Below, one piece after another: positions 1 through 10,955 of a DNA stretch of 64,000 nucleotides. Each line of letters opens with the position of its first letter. The stretch's first letter is position 1. Source of the stretch: Bacillus sp. S/N-304-OC-R1 (GTDB taxonomy: Bacteria; Bacillota; Bacilli; Bacillales; Cytobacillaceae); the NCBI RefSeq assembly GCF_019749375.1, contig NZ_JACWFE010000024.1, positions 62,001-126,000 on the forward strand, read 5' to 3'. Position numbers and translations under genes: made by a program. The notes beneath the pieces were generated by a model, which had not been told where the DNA came from, ran no database searches, and saw only the letters and a program-made list of their open reading frames with translations.

Positions 1-1333
1 TCGTCTTTAAATCATGAGTATCAAGGTTTTCTGCAATATCATGGATATCTTTCTTATTGACGCCAAACCAGCCTGGACGCTTATTGAATAAATTACTGTT
101 TACCCATAGACCAAGGAATAATCTTGATCCGTAAACTGCTGTTAAAAAGCTTACTAAAATACTGATAATAAGCATTGTTGCAAACCCTTTAACAGAGCTT
201 GTCCCATATGCAAATAAAACGACAGCAGCTAATATAGTTGTAATATTCGCATCAAAGATGGATGCAAATGAATTTCGGCTTCCTGCTTGGAATGCTGATT
301 TTACAGTTCTTCCGACTTTTATTTCTTCTTTAATTCTTTCATATGTGATGATGTTGGCATCTACCGCCATACCGACCCCTAATATTAGGGCTGCGATTCC
401 CGGCAGTGTGAGTACTCCATTCATCCAGTCAAAGATTAACAGAATTAAATAAATGTATACGGATAGAGTGACAGTCGCAATAAATCCTGGGAAACGATAA
501 TAGAAAATCATAAATAAGTAAATGACTGCAATCCCAATGATTCCGCCAAGTACTGTTTTTTGCATCGCCTGTTCCCCGAATTGAGCGCCAACAGATGTAG
601 AGTATACCTCAGTCAGCTTAACAGGCAGTGACCCTGCATTTAACAGGTCCGATAAAGTTTTTGCCTCTTCCATTGTAAAGCTTCCTACAATGGATACAGT
701 ATCTTGATTAAATACTTGACTCACTCTAGGTGCAGATAAATAGCGCGGGTCTGGCTTACCAGCTTCTGCTTTGAATGAATCTTTTCCCTCTTCAAAATCA
801 AGCCAAATCACTAATAAATTGTTCGGCTCTCCCATATTCACAATTTTTTGAGTTACATCTCTAAATTTAGTTGCACTCTTTAACTTTAGAGAAACACTTG
901 GCTTCCCATTTTCATCAAAAGTTTGCTTAGCTCCATTTTCTGCTAAATCAGAGCCATCCATTAGTTTATTGTCATTAACATCCCGGAAAGATAAATTCGC
1001 TTCCGTAGATAGTATTTCACGTGCCTTGTTTTGATCTGTTACACCAGCAAGCTGGACACGGATACGATTATCACCCTCAACCTGAATATTAGGTTCACTT
1101 ACTCCTAGTACGTTAACCCGCTTATCCAAGGCTTTAGCAGTGCTGGCCAAAACATTTTTATCGATTTTTTGGCCTTTTTCAATTGGTGAAACCTCATACA
1201 GAACCTCAAATCCGCCTTGAAGGTCCAATCCTAGCTTAATGTTCTTTAAAATGTTATTAGTTGTTGTACCCATTAAACTTCCAATTAATAAAACAATTAG
1301 AAAGAAGGCAACAATACGACCGCGTTTTACCAT
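1..1333 (-). CDS. secDF: SecDF protein-export membrane protein, SecD half (partial, C-terminus outside window)
   Basis: SecD/F is an RND-type membrane protein that uses the proton gradient to help Sec-exported proteins leave the translocon. About 444 codons are visible. They start at an ATG (1331-1333) preceded by AAGGAGGAC; a membrane segment covers about residues 7-27 and the conserved SecD motif LGLDLQGG lies at 34-41. A large extracytoplasmic domain follows, then a block of membrane segments. Translation is still open at base 1. In Bacillus SecD and SecF are one polypeptide of roughly 740 residues, so the missing part should be the SecF half; that fusion is inferred from the family. comN lies immediately upstream, as in B. 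subtilis. Confidence 0.95.
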   Translation of the reverse strand, partial: MVKRGRIVAFFLIVLLIGSLMGTTTNNILKNIKLGLDLQGGFEVLYEVSPIEKGQKIDKNVLASTAKALDKRVNVLGVSEPNIQVEGDNRIRVQLAGVTDQNKAREILSTEANLSFRDVNDNKLMDGSDLAENGAKQTFDENGKPSVSLKLKSATKFRDVTQKIVNMGEPNNLLVIWLDFEEGKDSFKAEAGKPDPRYLSAPRVSQVFNQDTVSIVGSFTMEEAKTLSDLLNAGSLPVKLTEVYSTSVGAQFGEQAMQKTVLGGIIGIAVIYLFMIFYYRFPGFIATVTLSVYIYLILLIFDWMNGVLTLPGIAALILGVGMAVDANIITYERIKEEIKVGRTVKSAFQAGSRNSFASIFDANITTILAAVVLFAYGTSSVKGFATMLIISILVSFLTAVYGSRLFLGLWVNSNLFNKRPGWFGVNKKDIHDIAENLDTHDLKT

Positions 1334-1509
1334 TATGAAAAAGTCCTCCTTAAATACAAGCCAAATGGCTTACAGCATAAAACAAGATGTTACTATTTTA
1401 AACTTAATTACTTCATAGAACAAAATAAAAAGCGACAGAAATACCAATTCCCATTATGAAACAGTTTGCAAAAGCTGTCAATTTAAAGAAAAGCGGAAGC
1501 GGTTTAAAG

Positions 1510-1806
1510 TTATTTTAAGAGCTTGCGAAGCTCATCTTCGTCACTAAAAGCAAAGTCTGCCCCCTTAAAAGCTTCGACCGTCGCATAATTGAAAAACTCG
1601 CCAACCTTAACAGAAAATATATCTTGAACTAATTCAGATATTCTTCTATTCTCATCTGCTTTTCGCCATTTTTTTCTTTTTAAAAAGTCCCAAAGCTCTT
1701 GCTCTGTCACTCGATCGTAACCTAATAACGAAAATTCCTCCTGCTTGCTTTTCAAAGCAGGCTTTAATTCATTGCGAAGATGATCATATGTATGGCTGAT
1801 TTCCAC
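1510..1806 (-). CDS. comN: ComN-like post-transcriptional regulator (YrzD family)
   Basis: Small soluble protein of 98 aa matching the Bacillus ComN/YrzD family in length, in the motif EEFSLLGYDRVTEQELWDFL, and in position between secDF and spoVB. In B. subtilis ComN affects comE mRNA levels and localises with DivIVA; that role is carried over from the family. The start is GTG at 1806 behind AAGGGAGGCGG. It lies about 175 bp upstream of secDF on the same strand and is divergent from spoVB. No membrane segment or signal peptide is visible. Assignment rests on family pattern and synteny. Confidence 0.8.
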   Translation of the reverse strand: MEISHTYDHLRNELKPALKSKQEEFSLLGYDRVTEQELWDFLKRKKWRKADENRRISELVQDIFSVKVGEFFNYATVEAFKGADFAFSDEDELRKLLK

Positions 1807-1930
1807 TGCAGCCGCCTCCCTTAATTAAGTTAAAAGGAAAAATTACACTTTGCTTGTCATGCTTTGTCCACTTCGTTGCATATAGTTAATTGTATATGAT
1901 AACACCTATTTTGAGAAGGCAGGGAGCCCA

Positions 1931-3490
1931 ATGTCGAAGTTTTTAAAAGGAACATTGATTTTATTGGCAGCTGGACTTGTAACAAGAGTGCTTGGGTTTA
2001 TTAACCGGATTGTCATTGCTAGGTTTATTGGAGAAGAAGGCGTCGGTTTATATATGATGGCTTTCCCGACATTTATTCTTGCCGTCACGATCACACAGCT
2101 TGGATTGCCTGTAGCCATATCAAAAAATGTTGCGGAAGCTGAAGCTCGAGGAGATCGGGCTAAAGTTAAGAAAATATTAGTTGTTTCATTAGCAACCACG
2201 ATCACTTTATCGATTATTTTTACACCAGCGTTAATATTCTTAGCACCTATACTTTCCAAAACACTATTTACTGACTCGCGAACATATCTTCCGCTGCTGG
2301 CTATTGCACCCATTGTACCAATAATTGCTGTTTCGTCAGTCATTAGAGGATATTTCCAAGGCCGCCAAAATATGAAGCCTGCAGCAATTTCACAAATGCT
2401 TGAGCAGCTTGTGAGAATTACATTAATTGCGGCACTCACGAAAGCTTTTCTTCCATATGGAATTGAATATGCAGCTGCTGGGGCGATGTTAGCTTCTGTC
2501 ATTGGCGAGCTCGCTTCATTAGTCTATTTATTAGCAACCTTTAAATTAAAAAAGAAATTTCGGGTTCGAAAGCATTTCTTTCAATATGTAAAAACAGGAA
2601 AAAGCACTTTTAGTGATTTGATGGCCATTGCCCTTCCAACAACCGGGAGCAGAATGATTGGATCTCTTGCATGGTTTTTTGAACCGATTGTTGTTTCACA
2701 TAGTCTGGCCATTGCCGGCGTAGCTGCCATTGCTGCAACAAAACAATACGGGGCACTGACAGGCTTTGCACTGCCTCTGTTAATGCTTCCATCCTTTATT
2801 ACCCATTCTCTTTCAACAGCCTTAGTGCCAGCTATTAGTGAAGCTAATTCAAGAAATAATAATCGGCTCATTGAATACCGCCTCCAGCAGGCACTGCGCT
2901 TAACCTTTTTGACGGGAGGATTAGCCGTTGTTATTTTATACGTGTTATCAGAAGAACTCATGAGCGTGATGTATGGTTCAAATAGCGGGGCTCAGTTTAT
3001 TAAGCTAATGGCTCCATTTTTCATCTTTTATTATTATCAAGGTCCCCTTCAAGCTACATTGCAGGCATTAAATTTAGCAAGAGCTGCCATGATCAATAGC
3101 CTAATCGGGGCAGTTGTTAAAACTGCCGTCATTTTTATTCTGGCAAGCCAGCCTGCGTTTGGAATAAATGGAGTTGCAATGGGCATTCTTGTTGGATTTG
3201 TACTTGTTACATTGCTTCATTTTGCTACTGTCTTAAAAGCAATCTCGTTTACGTTCTATATTCGGGATTATTTAAAGACCTTTATTGTGATGGGTATTTC
3301 CGGTTGGGGGGGATTTTGGCTTCTTGACGTATTGAATTCACAAATGTCTCTCGTCATACGAGTTCTCATTATCTCTATAGCTATCTCCATTATTTATTTG
3401 ATCCTTACTTTTTTTCTTAAACTTGTCAAAAAAGATGAAATCATCCGAATTCCATGGATTGGCCAGCCGCTAGCTAAATTTTTCCGCTAA
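1931..3490 (+). CDS. spoVB: Stage V sporulation protein B, polysaccharide flippase-like
   Basis: Polytopic membrane protein of 519 aa in the MATE/MVF-like flippase superfamily (polysaccharide biosynthesis branch). SpoVB is needed for spore cortex synthesis and is thought to move lipid-linked peptidoglycan precursor across the forespore membrane. The sequence is a long series of hydrophobic segments (about 12-14) with short basic loops; the N-terminal LLAAGLVTRVLGFINRIVIA block is typical of the family. Start ATG at 1931 follows GCAGGGAG. It lies alone on the plus strand between divergent comN and convergent DUF421, and ends at a hairpin terminator. Confidence 0.93.
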   Translation: MSKFLKGTLILLAAGLVTRVLGFINRIVIARFIGEEGVGLYMMAFPTFILAVTITQLGLPVAISKNVAEAEARGDRAKVKKILVVSLATTITLSIIFTPALIFLAPILSKTLFTDSRTYLPLLAIAPIVPIIAVSSVIRGYFQGRQNMKPAAISQMLEQLVRITLIAALTKAFLPYGIEYAAAGAMLASVIGELASLVYLLATFKLKKKFRVRKHFFQYVKTGKSTFSDLMAIALPTTGSRMIGSLAWFFEPIVVSHSLAIAGVAAIAATKQYGALTGFALPLLMLPSFITHSLSTALVPAISEANSRNNNRLIEYRLQQALRLTFLTGGLAVVILYVLSEELMSVMYGSNSGAQFIKLMAPFFIFYYYQGPLQATLQALNLARAAMINSLIGAVVKTAVIFILASQPAFGINGVAMGILVGFVLVTLLHFATVLKAISFTFYIRDYLKTFIVMGISGWGGFWLLDVLNSQMSLVIRVLIISIAISIIYLILTFFLKLVKKDEIIRIPWIGQPLAKFFR

Positions 3491-3495
3491 AAAGG

Positions 3496-3532
3496 AAGTA
3501 AGAGACAGCCTAGTGCGTCTCTTACTTTTTTT
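3496..3532 (+). terminator. Intrinsic terminator of spoVB
   Basis: AAGTAAGAGAC (3496-3506) pairs with GTCTCTTACTT (3517-3527) across a 10-nt loop and runs into seven T residues. The stop codon of the convergent DUF421 gene (3522-3524) sits inside the right arm, so the same stem closes both genes. Confidence 0.85.
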
Positions 3533-4169
3533 CATTCTTTAAATCAATGTAAAACTGACCGTTTTCATAATTGCAAAGTGAAATATTTTGAATATCTGTA
3601 TATCCTCTTTTTCGCAGCTGCTGGCGAAGCCAAAAATTTGTTTGATTAATTGCTGCCAAACTCGATTCTTGGATTTCACCATCCAGAATTAGTGGTACAG
3701 CTAAATTACCAGACTTCTTTTTTTCTTTTTTAACTACTGATAGCTCTCCTGTTGTCTCTAATATAGCAAACTCAACATCTGTAATCGCTCGAATATCTTT
3801 TCCCCTTAATTGGAGCAGCAGATCATCAAGGTTATAACGATGCTTTTTCATAGCCACTTCATCAATCTTACCTTTATTAATAATAATGCTCGGTTTTCCA
3901 TCTATGACATCACGAAGCTTTTTACTTTTTAATGTTCCAAAAGCAAGAGAAACTTGAATAGCCATAAGAATTAGCATGGGGATAATATTGGTAAAAATAG
4001 GTGTTTTCGGATTTTCTATTGCTAATACAGCCATTTCTGCAATCATGATTGATACAACAAAATCAATTATGCTGAGCTGACCCAGTTCTTTTTTACCCAT
4101 AATCCTATAAATACCTAAGATTAACGCATATAAAATAACTGTCCTGAAAATGATTACGGAATAGTCCAT
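3522..4169 (-). CDS. DUF421-family membrane protein (YrbG-like)
   Basis: Protein of about 215 aa with three N-terminal membrane segments (roughly residues 4-75), followed by a soluble DUF421/YetF-type domain with a conserved KPSIIINKGKID segment. Members of this family (YetF, YdfS, YrbG) occur in spore formers; two of them act as spore-germinant channel components, but no function can be deduced for this copy. I chose the ATG at 4169 because GAGGGGGGAATGCATA precedes it; an ATG 18 nt upstream has no ribosome site. B. subtilis has yrbG at the same place beside spoVB. Confidence 0.85.
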   Translation of the reverse strand: MDYSVIIFRTVILYALILGIYRIMGKKELGQLSIIDFVVSIMIAEMAVLAIENPKTPIFTNIIPMLILMAIQVSLAFGTLKSKKLRDVIDGKPSIIINKGKIDEVAMKKHRYNLDDLLLQLRGKDIRAITDVEFAILETTGELSVVKKEKKKSGNLAVPLILDGEIQESSLAAINQTNFWLRQQLRKRGYTDIQNISLCNYENGQFYIDLKNEKK

Positions 4170-4363
4170 TATGCATTCCCCCCTCAAGATAACATTCTTT
4201 TTTATTATGAACTGCCATTAGCCAATCATGTGATTCATTTTTTCCCATTTTCCTTAAAACAGATTTTATTAATGGAAATTTTATTCTATTTTTAGTTTGT
4301 ATGAATATGCTTGTACTAGCAGCATTGACAAATATTCAATCTGCTAATTTCACAACCATTTGA

Positions 4364-4374
4364 AGGGAGAGGGG
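4364..4374 (+). promoter_or_regulatory. Ribosome binding site that argues for an ATA start of yrzE
   Basis: AGGGAGAGGGG lies 4 nt (core AGGGAG about 9 nt) before ATA at 4379. An in-frame TGA stop lies at 4361, and no ATG, GTG or TTG occurs in frame between that stop and the TTG at 4436. Confidence 0.6.
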
Positions 4375-4378
4375 CAAT

Positions 4379-4768
4379 ATAGAGGAATCAAGAAATGTTG
4401 GCAGTGCTATACTTTTTGGAATAATAGCCGTTTTTTTGCTTGCCATTATTAGCAGCTTAATCTTCTCACTATTATTAAGATTTACATCTCTTCAGGAGTC
4501 ATCCTTAAAATTCATAATCACTGCCATTTCATTTGTTTCTTTGTTTATTGGCGGATTTGTTTCAGGCGGGAAGGGAAAACAAAAAGGGTGGCTGCTTGGC
4601 GGATTAACAGGGCTCATCTATTCCATCATTATTTTTCTCTTTCAATACTTAGGAAAAGATAGCGTTTTCGATGTTGAGCAAATCATCTACCATACTTGCT
4701 TCATGCTTACAGCGATGATGGGCGGAATACTTGGTGTTAACATGTCCAGTAAAACGAGAAGTGCATAA
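4379..4768 (+). CDS. yrzE: YrzE-like TIGR04086 family membrane protein, probable ATA start
   Basis: Small membrane protein with four hydrophobic segments. The family is common in Bacillales and has no known function. The first standard start codon (TTG, 4436) lies inside the first membrane helix and would delete half of it. Reading upstream in frame gives I-EESRNVGSAILFGIIAVF, a natural N-terminus, beginning with ATA at 4379 directly behind a strong ribosome site. I therefore call 129 aa with ATA as start; infC is the textbook precedent for a non-standard AUU start. The neighbours yajC and DUF421 match the B. subtilis order. Confidence 0.75.
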   Translation: MEESRNVGSAILFGIIAVFLLAIISSLIFSLLLRFTSLQESSLKFIITAISFVSLFIGGFVSGGKGKQKGWLLGGLTGLIYSIIIFLFQYLGKDSVFDVEQIIYHTCFMLTAMMGGILGVNMSSKTRSA

Positions 4769-4889
4769 GAAAAGCGGAAGCGCCTTGGTCACCCCCGACA
4801 AGCACAAGACAAGCCTCACGGAAAGGTGTCCTTTCCTTTCTGGGAGGATTGGCTTGTGACCTCGAGGGGGTAGGCGCTGGAGCTAGACA
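4769..4889. repeat. Bacillaceae intergenic palindromic repeat (AAGCGGAAGCGCC...GGCGCTGGAGCTAGAC)
   Basis: About 120 bp between the yrzE stop and the yajC terminator that can fold end to end. Outer arms are GCGCC/GGCGC, then CCCCCGA/TCGAGGGGG, then CACAAG..AAGCC/GGCTTGTG. I recognise this layout as a repeat scattered between genes in many Bacillaceae chromosomes. It has no reading frame. Short fragments of the same motif appear at about 1483-1500 and 30315-30336. Confidence 0.75.
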
Positions 4890-4923
4890 TTTCTCAAACT
4901 CGAGAAGTTATGCTTTAATATCT

Positions 4924-4970
4924 TAAAAAACAAAAAAGAAGCGGAATGTTTAATAACCCCGCTTCTTTCT
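4924..4970 (-). terminator. Intrinsic terminator downstream of yajC
   Basis: Read on the minus strand: AAAGAAGCGG, a 14-nt loop, CCGCTTCTTT and then a T-rich tract. It closes the ruvA-ruvB-DUF2905-queA-tgt-yajC gene run. Confidence 0.85.
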
Positions 4971-4972
4971 TA

Positions 4973-5260
4973 TTAAGATTTTGCAAGCATATCGCCGCCA
5001 GCAGATTCCAGAACTTCGCGAACTGCTGCACGATCGTATGTAAGACGGCTGCCGTCACCACATTTGATGACAACTTTCCCTTCATCGATTGCATCGACAA
5101 AGCCATGAAGGCCGCCAATTGTAACAATCTTATCTCCCTTTTTCAGGCTATTCTGCATTTGCGCAACCGATTTTTGACGCTTCTGCTGCGGGCGGATTAG
5201 CAAGAAATAGAATAACACAAACATTAATAATAATGGTCCAATTGTACCTAACATTTCCAT
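4973..5260 (-). CDS. yajC: YajC, preprotein translocase accessory subunit
   Basis: 95 aa with one N-terminal membrane segment (about residues 5-24), the family motif FLLIRPQQKRQK right after it, and a small soluble domain (KGDKIVTIGGLHG). YajC associates with SecDF next to SecYEG; its exact contribution is minor. Start ATG at 5260 follows GAAAGGAGGG. It is the last gene of a minus-strand run after tgt, 73 bp away, the same arrangement as yrbF in B. subtilis. Confidence 0.93.
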   Translation of the reverse strand: MEMLGTIGPLLLMFVLFYFLLIRPQQKRQKSVAQMQNSLKKGDKIVTIGGLHGFVDAIDEGKVVIKCGDGSRLTYDRAAVREVLESAGGDMLAKS

Positions 5261-5333
5261 TCTCTTTCCCTCCTTTCAAGTGAAAAATTTAGCTCAAAAA
5301 GTCCGGGTTGTCCATCTTTTTGAAAATGCATGT

Positions 5334-7533
<2,200 letters not shown>

Positions 7534-7590
7534 GCTGTCACCAACTCTAAAATTATTCTTTCTTCACTGCTTTTGACTCTAATTCTTATT

Positions 7591-7797
7591 TTAGCGAAAT
7601 TTCCCTAGAAAATAAAAAATCGCTGATAAAATAACACTTAACAAAATAGATGTTACGATTGGGAAATAAAAGGTTGTACTCCCCTTTTTAATGATAATAT
7701 CTCCTGGAAGTTTCCCAATATTAATTAATTGTGATAAGAATCCAATGACAAAAATAATTGCCCCTATGATCATCAGCCATTTTGATAATCCAGTCAA
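7591..7797 (-). CDS. DUF2905 small membrane protein (YrzS-like)
   Basis: 68 aa with two hydrophobic segments (about residues 6-27 and 42-64) joined by a short loop with the DUF2905 signature [20 protein letters not shown]. Function unknown. The TTG start at 7797 overlaps the ruvB stop codon by four bases (TTGA), so it is very probably translationally coupled to ruvB. B. subtilis has the orthologue yrzS at the same position. Confidence 0.88.
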   Translation of the reverse strand: MTGLSKWLMIIGAIIFVIGFLSQLINIGKLPGDIIIKKGSTTFYFPIVTSILLSVILSAIFYFLGKFR

Positions 7798-8795
7798 TCC
7801 CCGGGCACCTCCAACTGTAAATGACGATATACCATTTCTGTTACAATTCTTCCTCTTGGCGTTCGCTGCAGAAATCCAATCTGTAATAAGTACGGTTCAT
7901 ACACATCCTCGATCGTATGAGCTTCCTCCCCAATCGTTGCAGCAATAGTTTCTAGTCCGACTGGGCCCCCGCGAAACTTCTCTATAATTCCTCTTAATAA
8001 TTTATGGTCAATATGATCAAGCCCTAAACGGTCAACTTGCAGAAGCTCCAATGCTACTTTTGCCTGAACTTCATCGATTTCTCCATTTCCTCTAACTTGA
8101 GCAAAATCTCTTACTCTCCTAAGCAGCCTGTTCGCAATCCTCGGAGTTCCTCTTGATCTTCGAGCAATCTCAGCTGCCGCTAAAGAGTCAATTTCTGTAT
8201 CCAGCACTTCTGCTGTCCGTGTTACTATCTCTTGAAGCTGGCTTTCATTATAATATTCAAGCCTGCTTAGTACACCGAAGCGGTCCCTTAACGGAGCAGA
8301 CAAAGAACCGGCTCTTGTTGTTGCACCAACTAACGTAAATGGCGGAAGATCAAGCCGGACAGATCTTGCACTTGGACCTTTGCCGATCACAATATCTAAA
8401 CAGAAATCCTCCATCGCTGGATACAAAACCTCTTCTATTGTTCTTGGCAAACGGTGAATTTCGTCAATAAATAACACATCTCCTGGCTCAAGTGCGGTAA
8501 GAATCGCCGCTAAATCACCGGGTCTTTCGATAGCGGGCCCGGCAGTGGTTCGGATATTTACCCCCATTTCATTAGCGATTATCGCAGCCAGGGTTGTCTT
8601 CCCAAGGCCTGGAGGACCATAAAGCAATACATGATCAAGTGTTTCCTGCCGGAGCTTGGCGGCCTTTATAAAAACCTCCAAATTTTCCTTAACCTTATCC
8701 TGACCAATATATTGCTTTAAGTTTTGAGGACGCAAACTTTGTTCAAATGATAAATCTTGAACATCAGCCTCACTAGATATTAAACGTTCTTCCAT
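7794..8795 (-). CDS. ruvB: Holliday junction branch migration helicase RuvB
   Basis: Hexameric AAA+ motor that drives branch migration with RuvA during recombinational repair. 333 aa. Walker [10 protein letters not shown] at 60-68, Walker B/DEIH at 111-114, sensor segment VGATTRAG, and a C-terminal winged-helix domain ([11 protein letters not shown]). Start ATG at 8795. ruvA lies 41 bp upstream on the same strand, so the two subunits are made together. Confidence 0.98.
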   Translation of the reverse strand: MEERLISSEADVQDLSFEQSLRPQNLKQYIGQDKVKENLEVFIKAAKLRQETLDHVLLYGPPGLGKTTLAAIIANEMGVNIRTTAGPAIERPGDLAAILTALEPGDVLFIDEIHRLPRTIEEVLYPAMEDFCLDIVIGKGPSARSVRLDLPPFTLVGATTRAGSLSAPLRDRFGVLSRLEYYNESQLQEIVTRTAEVLDTEIDSLAAAEIARRSRGTPRIANRLLRRVRDFAQVRGNGEIDEVQAKVALELLQVDRLGLDHIDHKLLRGIIEKFRGGPVGLETIAATIGEEAHTIEDVYEPYLLQIGFLQRTPRGRIVTEMVYRHLQLEVPGD

Positions 8796-8836
8796 AACAT
8801 AATCACCACAATTTCGTTTAGTTGAAAACTAAACTA

Positions 8837-9448
8837 TTATTTTAGCAGCCTTTGCAGCGCCTTTTTTATGTATTGGTCGGTTGATAGTTTTTCCTTTTTT
8901 AATTCCGGAGAAATTTTGTTTATTTCTTTTTCTGAATATCCGAGTGCCTTTAAAGCAAGAACCGCCTCTTCAAACTCTGGAATATGGTTCAATAATTGAG
9001 ACTGTAATTTATCCTGTGAAAACAAGTCAGGAAAGTAGTCTGGAACGATGTTTTGCAGCTTCCCTTTTAAATCAAGAATCATTTGTCTTGCCGTTTTTTT
9101 GCCCACACCAGGGAATTTTACTAGAAATGCCTCATCCTCATTTTCAATGGCTTGAACAACCTGTTCCGGTTCTCCTGAAGCGAGAATGGCTAAAGCACCC
9201 TTTGGCCCTATTCCTGTTACGTCTAATAATTTTATGAACAGTGTTTTCTCTTCTCTCGTATGAAAACCGTATAAAGCAATAAGATCCTGCCTTACATGGT
9301 AATAAGTAAATACCTTTGCCTCTTGACCTAATTCCTTTGAAAAGCTAAATGGGTTGGGAGTTGAAATCTGATAGCCAATACCGTTATTTTCGATAACAAC
9401 AAATTCTGGGCCAATATAGTCAACCCGCCCTTTAATAAATTCATACAA
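8837..9448 (-). CDS. ruvA: Holliday junction DNA helicase subunit RuvA
   Basis: Binds the four-way junction and loads RuvB. 203 aa with the three RuvA domains: N-terminal OB fold ([13 protein letters not shown]), two helix-hairpin-helix motifs ([15 protein letters not shown] and [19 protein letters not shown]), and a C-terminal three-helix domain that contacts RuvB ([16 protein letters not shown]). Start TTG at 9448 behind GAGGAG. First gene of the run that continues to yajC; bofC lies upstream beyond a terminator. Confidence 0.97.
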   Translation of the reverse strand: MYEFIKGRVDYIGPEFVVIENNGIGYQISTPNPFSFSKELGQEAKVFTYYHVRQDLIALYGFHTREEKTLFIKLLDVTGIGPKGALAILASGEPEQVVQAIENEDEAFLVKFPGVGKKTARQMILDLKGKLQNIVPDYFPDLFSQDKLQSQLLNHIPEFEEAVLALKALGYSEKEINKISPELKKEKLSTDQYIKKALQRLLK

Positions 9449-9541
9449 TGCCTTTTCGCTCCTCTATTTTGCTGTACAACATTGTATCATACTTTAATCA
9501 TATTCGTAGAAAAAAGGACACGAAACCTTTTATAAAACCCA

Positions 9542-9586
9542 AGAAAAAAGTGACAGCCACCCTTATAAGAGGATCCTGTCACTTTC
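9542..9586 (-). terminator. Intrinsic terminator of bofC
   Basis: On the minus strand GAAAGTGACAG pairs with CTGTCACTTTTTTC around a 19-nt loop, immediately after the bofC stop codon; the right arm runs into the T tract. Confidence 0.85.
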
Positions 9587-9588
9587 TA

Positions 9589-10137
9589 TTAATTCGCTTG
9601 CTTTTCGACTTTTGAATAAGACTTAAAGGTTTCCAGCACTTCAACATACTGTTCCTTCGTTTTTATCGGAATTCCCTTCTTTAATTCTTCACATTTTTTA
9701 CTCTCCAGCCTGCCTAAATCAATCTGAAAAAAGGATTGAATAATATTAGAATTTTGTGGTCTTCCATTGAATATCGTTAATACACCTTTGTCAGTTATAC
9801 CAAAATAGCCATTTGCTTTTAGCAATGGTGAAATATCATCGATATACTTGCGGAAAATCATCTGATCTTCATCCATATCAATTAGCTGCCACTGATCATA
9901 TTTAGCCCAAAACTCCTCCATAGACCAGATCGTTTCTGTCACATTTTCTTGACTAACCTCTCCATCTAAGTACATACGCTCCAGTAAAACACTTATTTGC
10001 ATAGGCTCTTGATTAGGTGTCAGCTCATTTTCGATATTTCCCTCTGCATTATTTTCATTTGCAAAGCTATGCACAGGGGAATTCAAGATGATAAATAAGA
10101 CAATAAAACATAGCGAAAAGACCCAATTGGTTCTCAC
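9589..10137 (-). CDS. bofC: BofC, forespore regulator of SpoIVB signalling (pro-sigma-K checkpoint)
   Basis: In B. subtilis BofC restrains the SpoIVB protease in the intermembrane space, delaying SpoIVFB activation and sigma-K processing. This copy is 182 aa with an N-terminal signal segment (FSLCFIVLFIILNSP) and the family blocks LLERMYLDGEVS, FRKYIDDISPLLKANGYFG and QSFFQIDLGRLES. I chose the GTG at 10137, behind GAGGTGATC, over the GTG at 10146, which is itself part of that ribosome site. Position next to ruvA is as in B. subtilis. Its partners spoIVFA and spoIVFB are in this same window. Confidence 0.9.
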   Translation of the reverse strand: MRTNWVFSLCFIVLFIILNSPVHSFANENNAEGNIENELTPNQEPMQISVLLERMYLDGEVSQENVTETIWSMEEFWAKYDQWQLIDMDEDQMIFRKYIDDISPLLKANGYFGITDKGVLTIFNGRPQNSNIIQSFFQIDLGRLESKKCEELKKGIPIKTKEQYVEVLETFKSYSKVEKQAN

Positions 10138-10362
10138 AATGATCACCTCATTTAAAATACGGTGTATATTATTTTAGTTTCTGCTCATTAACTATTGTGA
10201 CCATCTTTTTCTAGCTTATCCGGTTATAATTAACAAATTTAGTACCGAATGAAAAAAATAAAAAAGCTATTAACTAAATATTTAAACTATGCTTAACACA
10301 GAAGAAGCTCTATAATGAGGAAAAGTTATTCTAACTCATTTTACTTAGGGGGATCACGTATT

Positions 10363-10908
10363 TTGGAAAACCGAGACATTCCTAAGAAGGAAAAAAGCAT
10401 TGTATTTATTGGATTTATGGGAGCAGGAAAAACAACCATTGGGAAATTAGTAGCGGAAAAACTGGACCGTTCATTTATTGATACCGATGAAGAAATAGAA
10501 AATGAATATGGAATGCCCGTATCCCAAATTTTTCAGCGATTGGGTGAAAAGGAATTTAGGGAAAAAGAAAAAGCATTTATCACCAACTTGAGTCAAAAAG
10601 GTTTACAAATTCTATCTCTTGGCGGAGGAGCTTTTCTCCAAGAAGAAATTAGAGAAGCATGTTTAGCAAATTGTATTGTGACCTATATTCATATGTCTTG
10701 GGAAAGCTGGGAAAATCGGATTCCTTTAATTATGGATACCCGCCCAGTGCTGCATGGTAAATCACTAGACGAAATCAAAGAGCTTTTTGAAAAAAGACAA
10801 GAAATTTATGCTCATCATCATATTAAAATTGAGACGGACAACTTAGAAGCGGAAGAAATATGTAATCAAATAGTAGATATGTTGCTGTCTTATTGGGAAC
10901 AGAAATAA
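10363..10908 (+). CDS. aroK: Shikimate kinase
   Basis: Phosphorylates shikimate at O3 in the aromatic amino-acid pathway. From the TTG at 10363 it is 181 aa: P-loop GFMGAGKT (17-24), DTDEEIE magnesium/shikimate motif, FREKE arginine, SLGGGAF substrate loop and lid arginine TRPVL. An ATG at 10315 is in frame, but AGGGGGAT lies 8-9 nt before the TTG, and the TTG product begins where shikimate kinases normally begin. aroD follows 47 bp later. bofC is divergent, with about 225 bp between them. Confidence 0.9.
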   Translation: MENRDIPKKEKSIVFIGFMGAGKTTIGKLVAEKLDRSFIDTDEEIENEYGMPVSQIFQRLGEKEFREKEKAFITNLSQKGLQILSLGGGAFLQEEIREACLANCIVTYIHMSWESWENRIPLIMDTRPVLHGKSLDEIKELFEKRQEIYAHHHIKIETDNLEAEEICNQIVDMLLSYWEQK

Positions 10909-10955
10909 GCATCCACCTGCTGTTCCTTTATAAAAAAACAAAGGAGCGGAGAGAC

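Noticed and set aside
258..452. Plus-strand 64-codon frame
   Set aside because: Antisense to the conserved SecD membrane block.
1880..1930. Possible sigma-E promoter before spoVB (GCATATA then TAACACCT)
   Set aside because: The -10 match to CATACAnT is too poor to call.
1906..2502. 198-codon minus-strand frame inside spoVB
   Set aside because: Fully inside the clear spoVB coding frame, with a low-complexity translation and no ribosome site.
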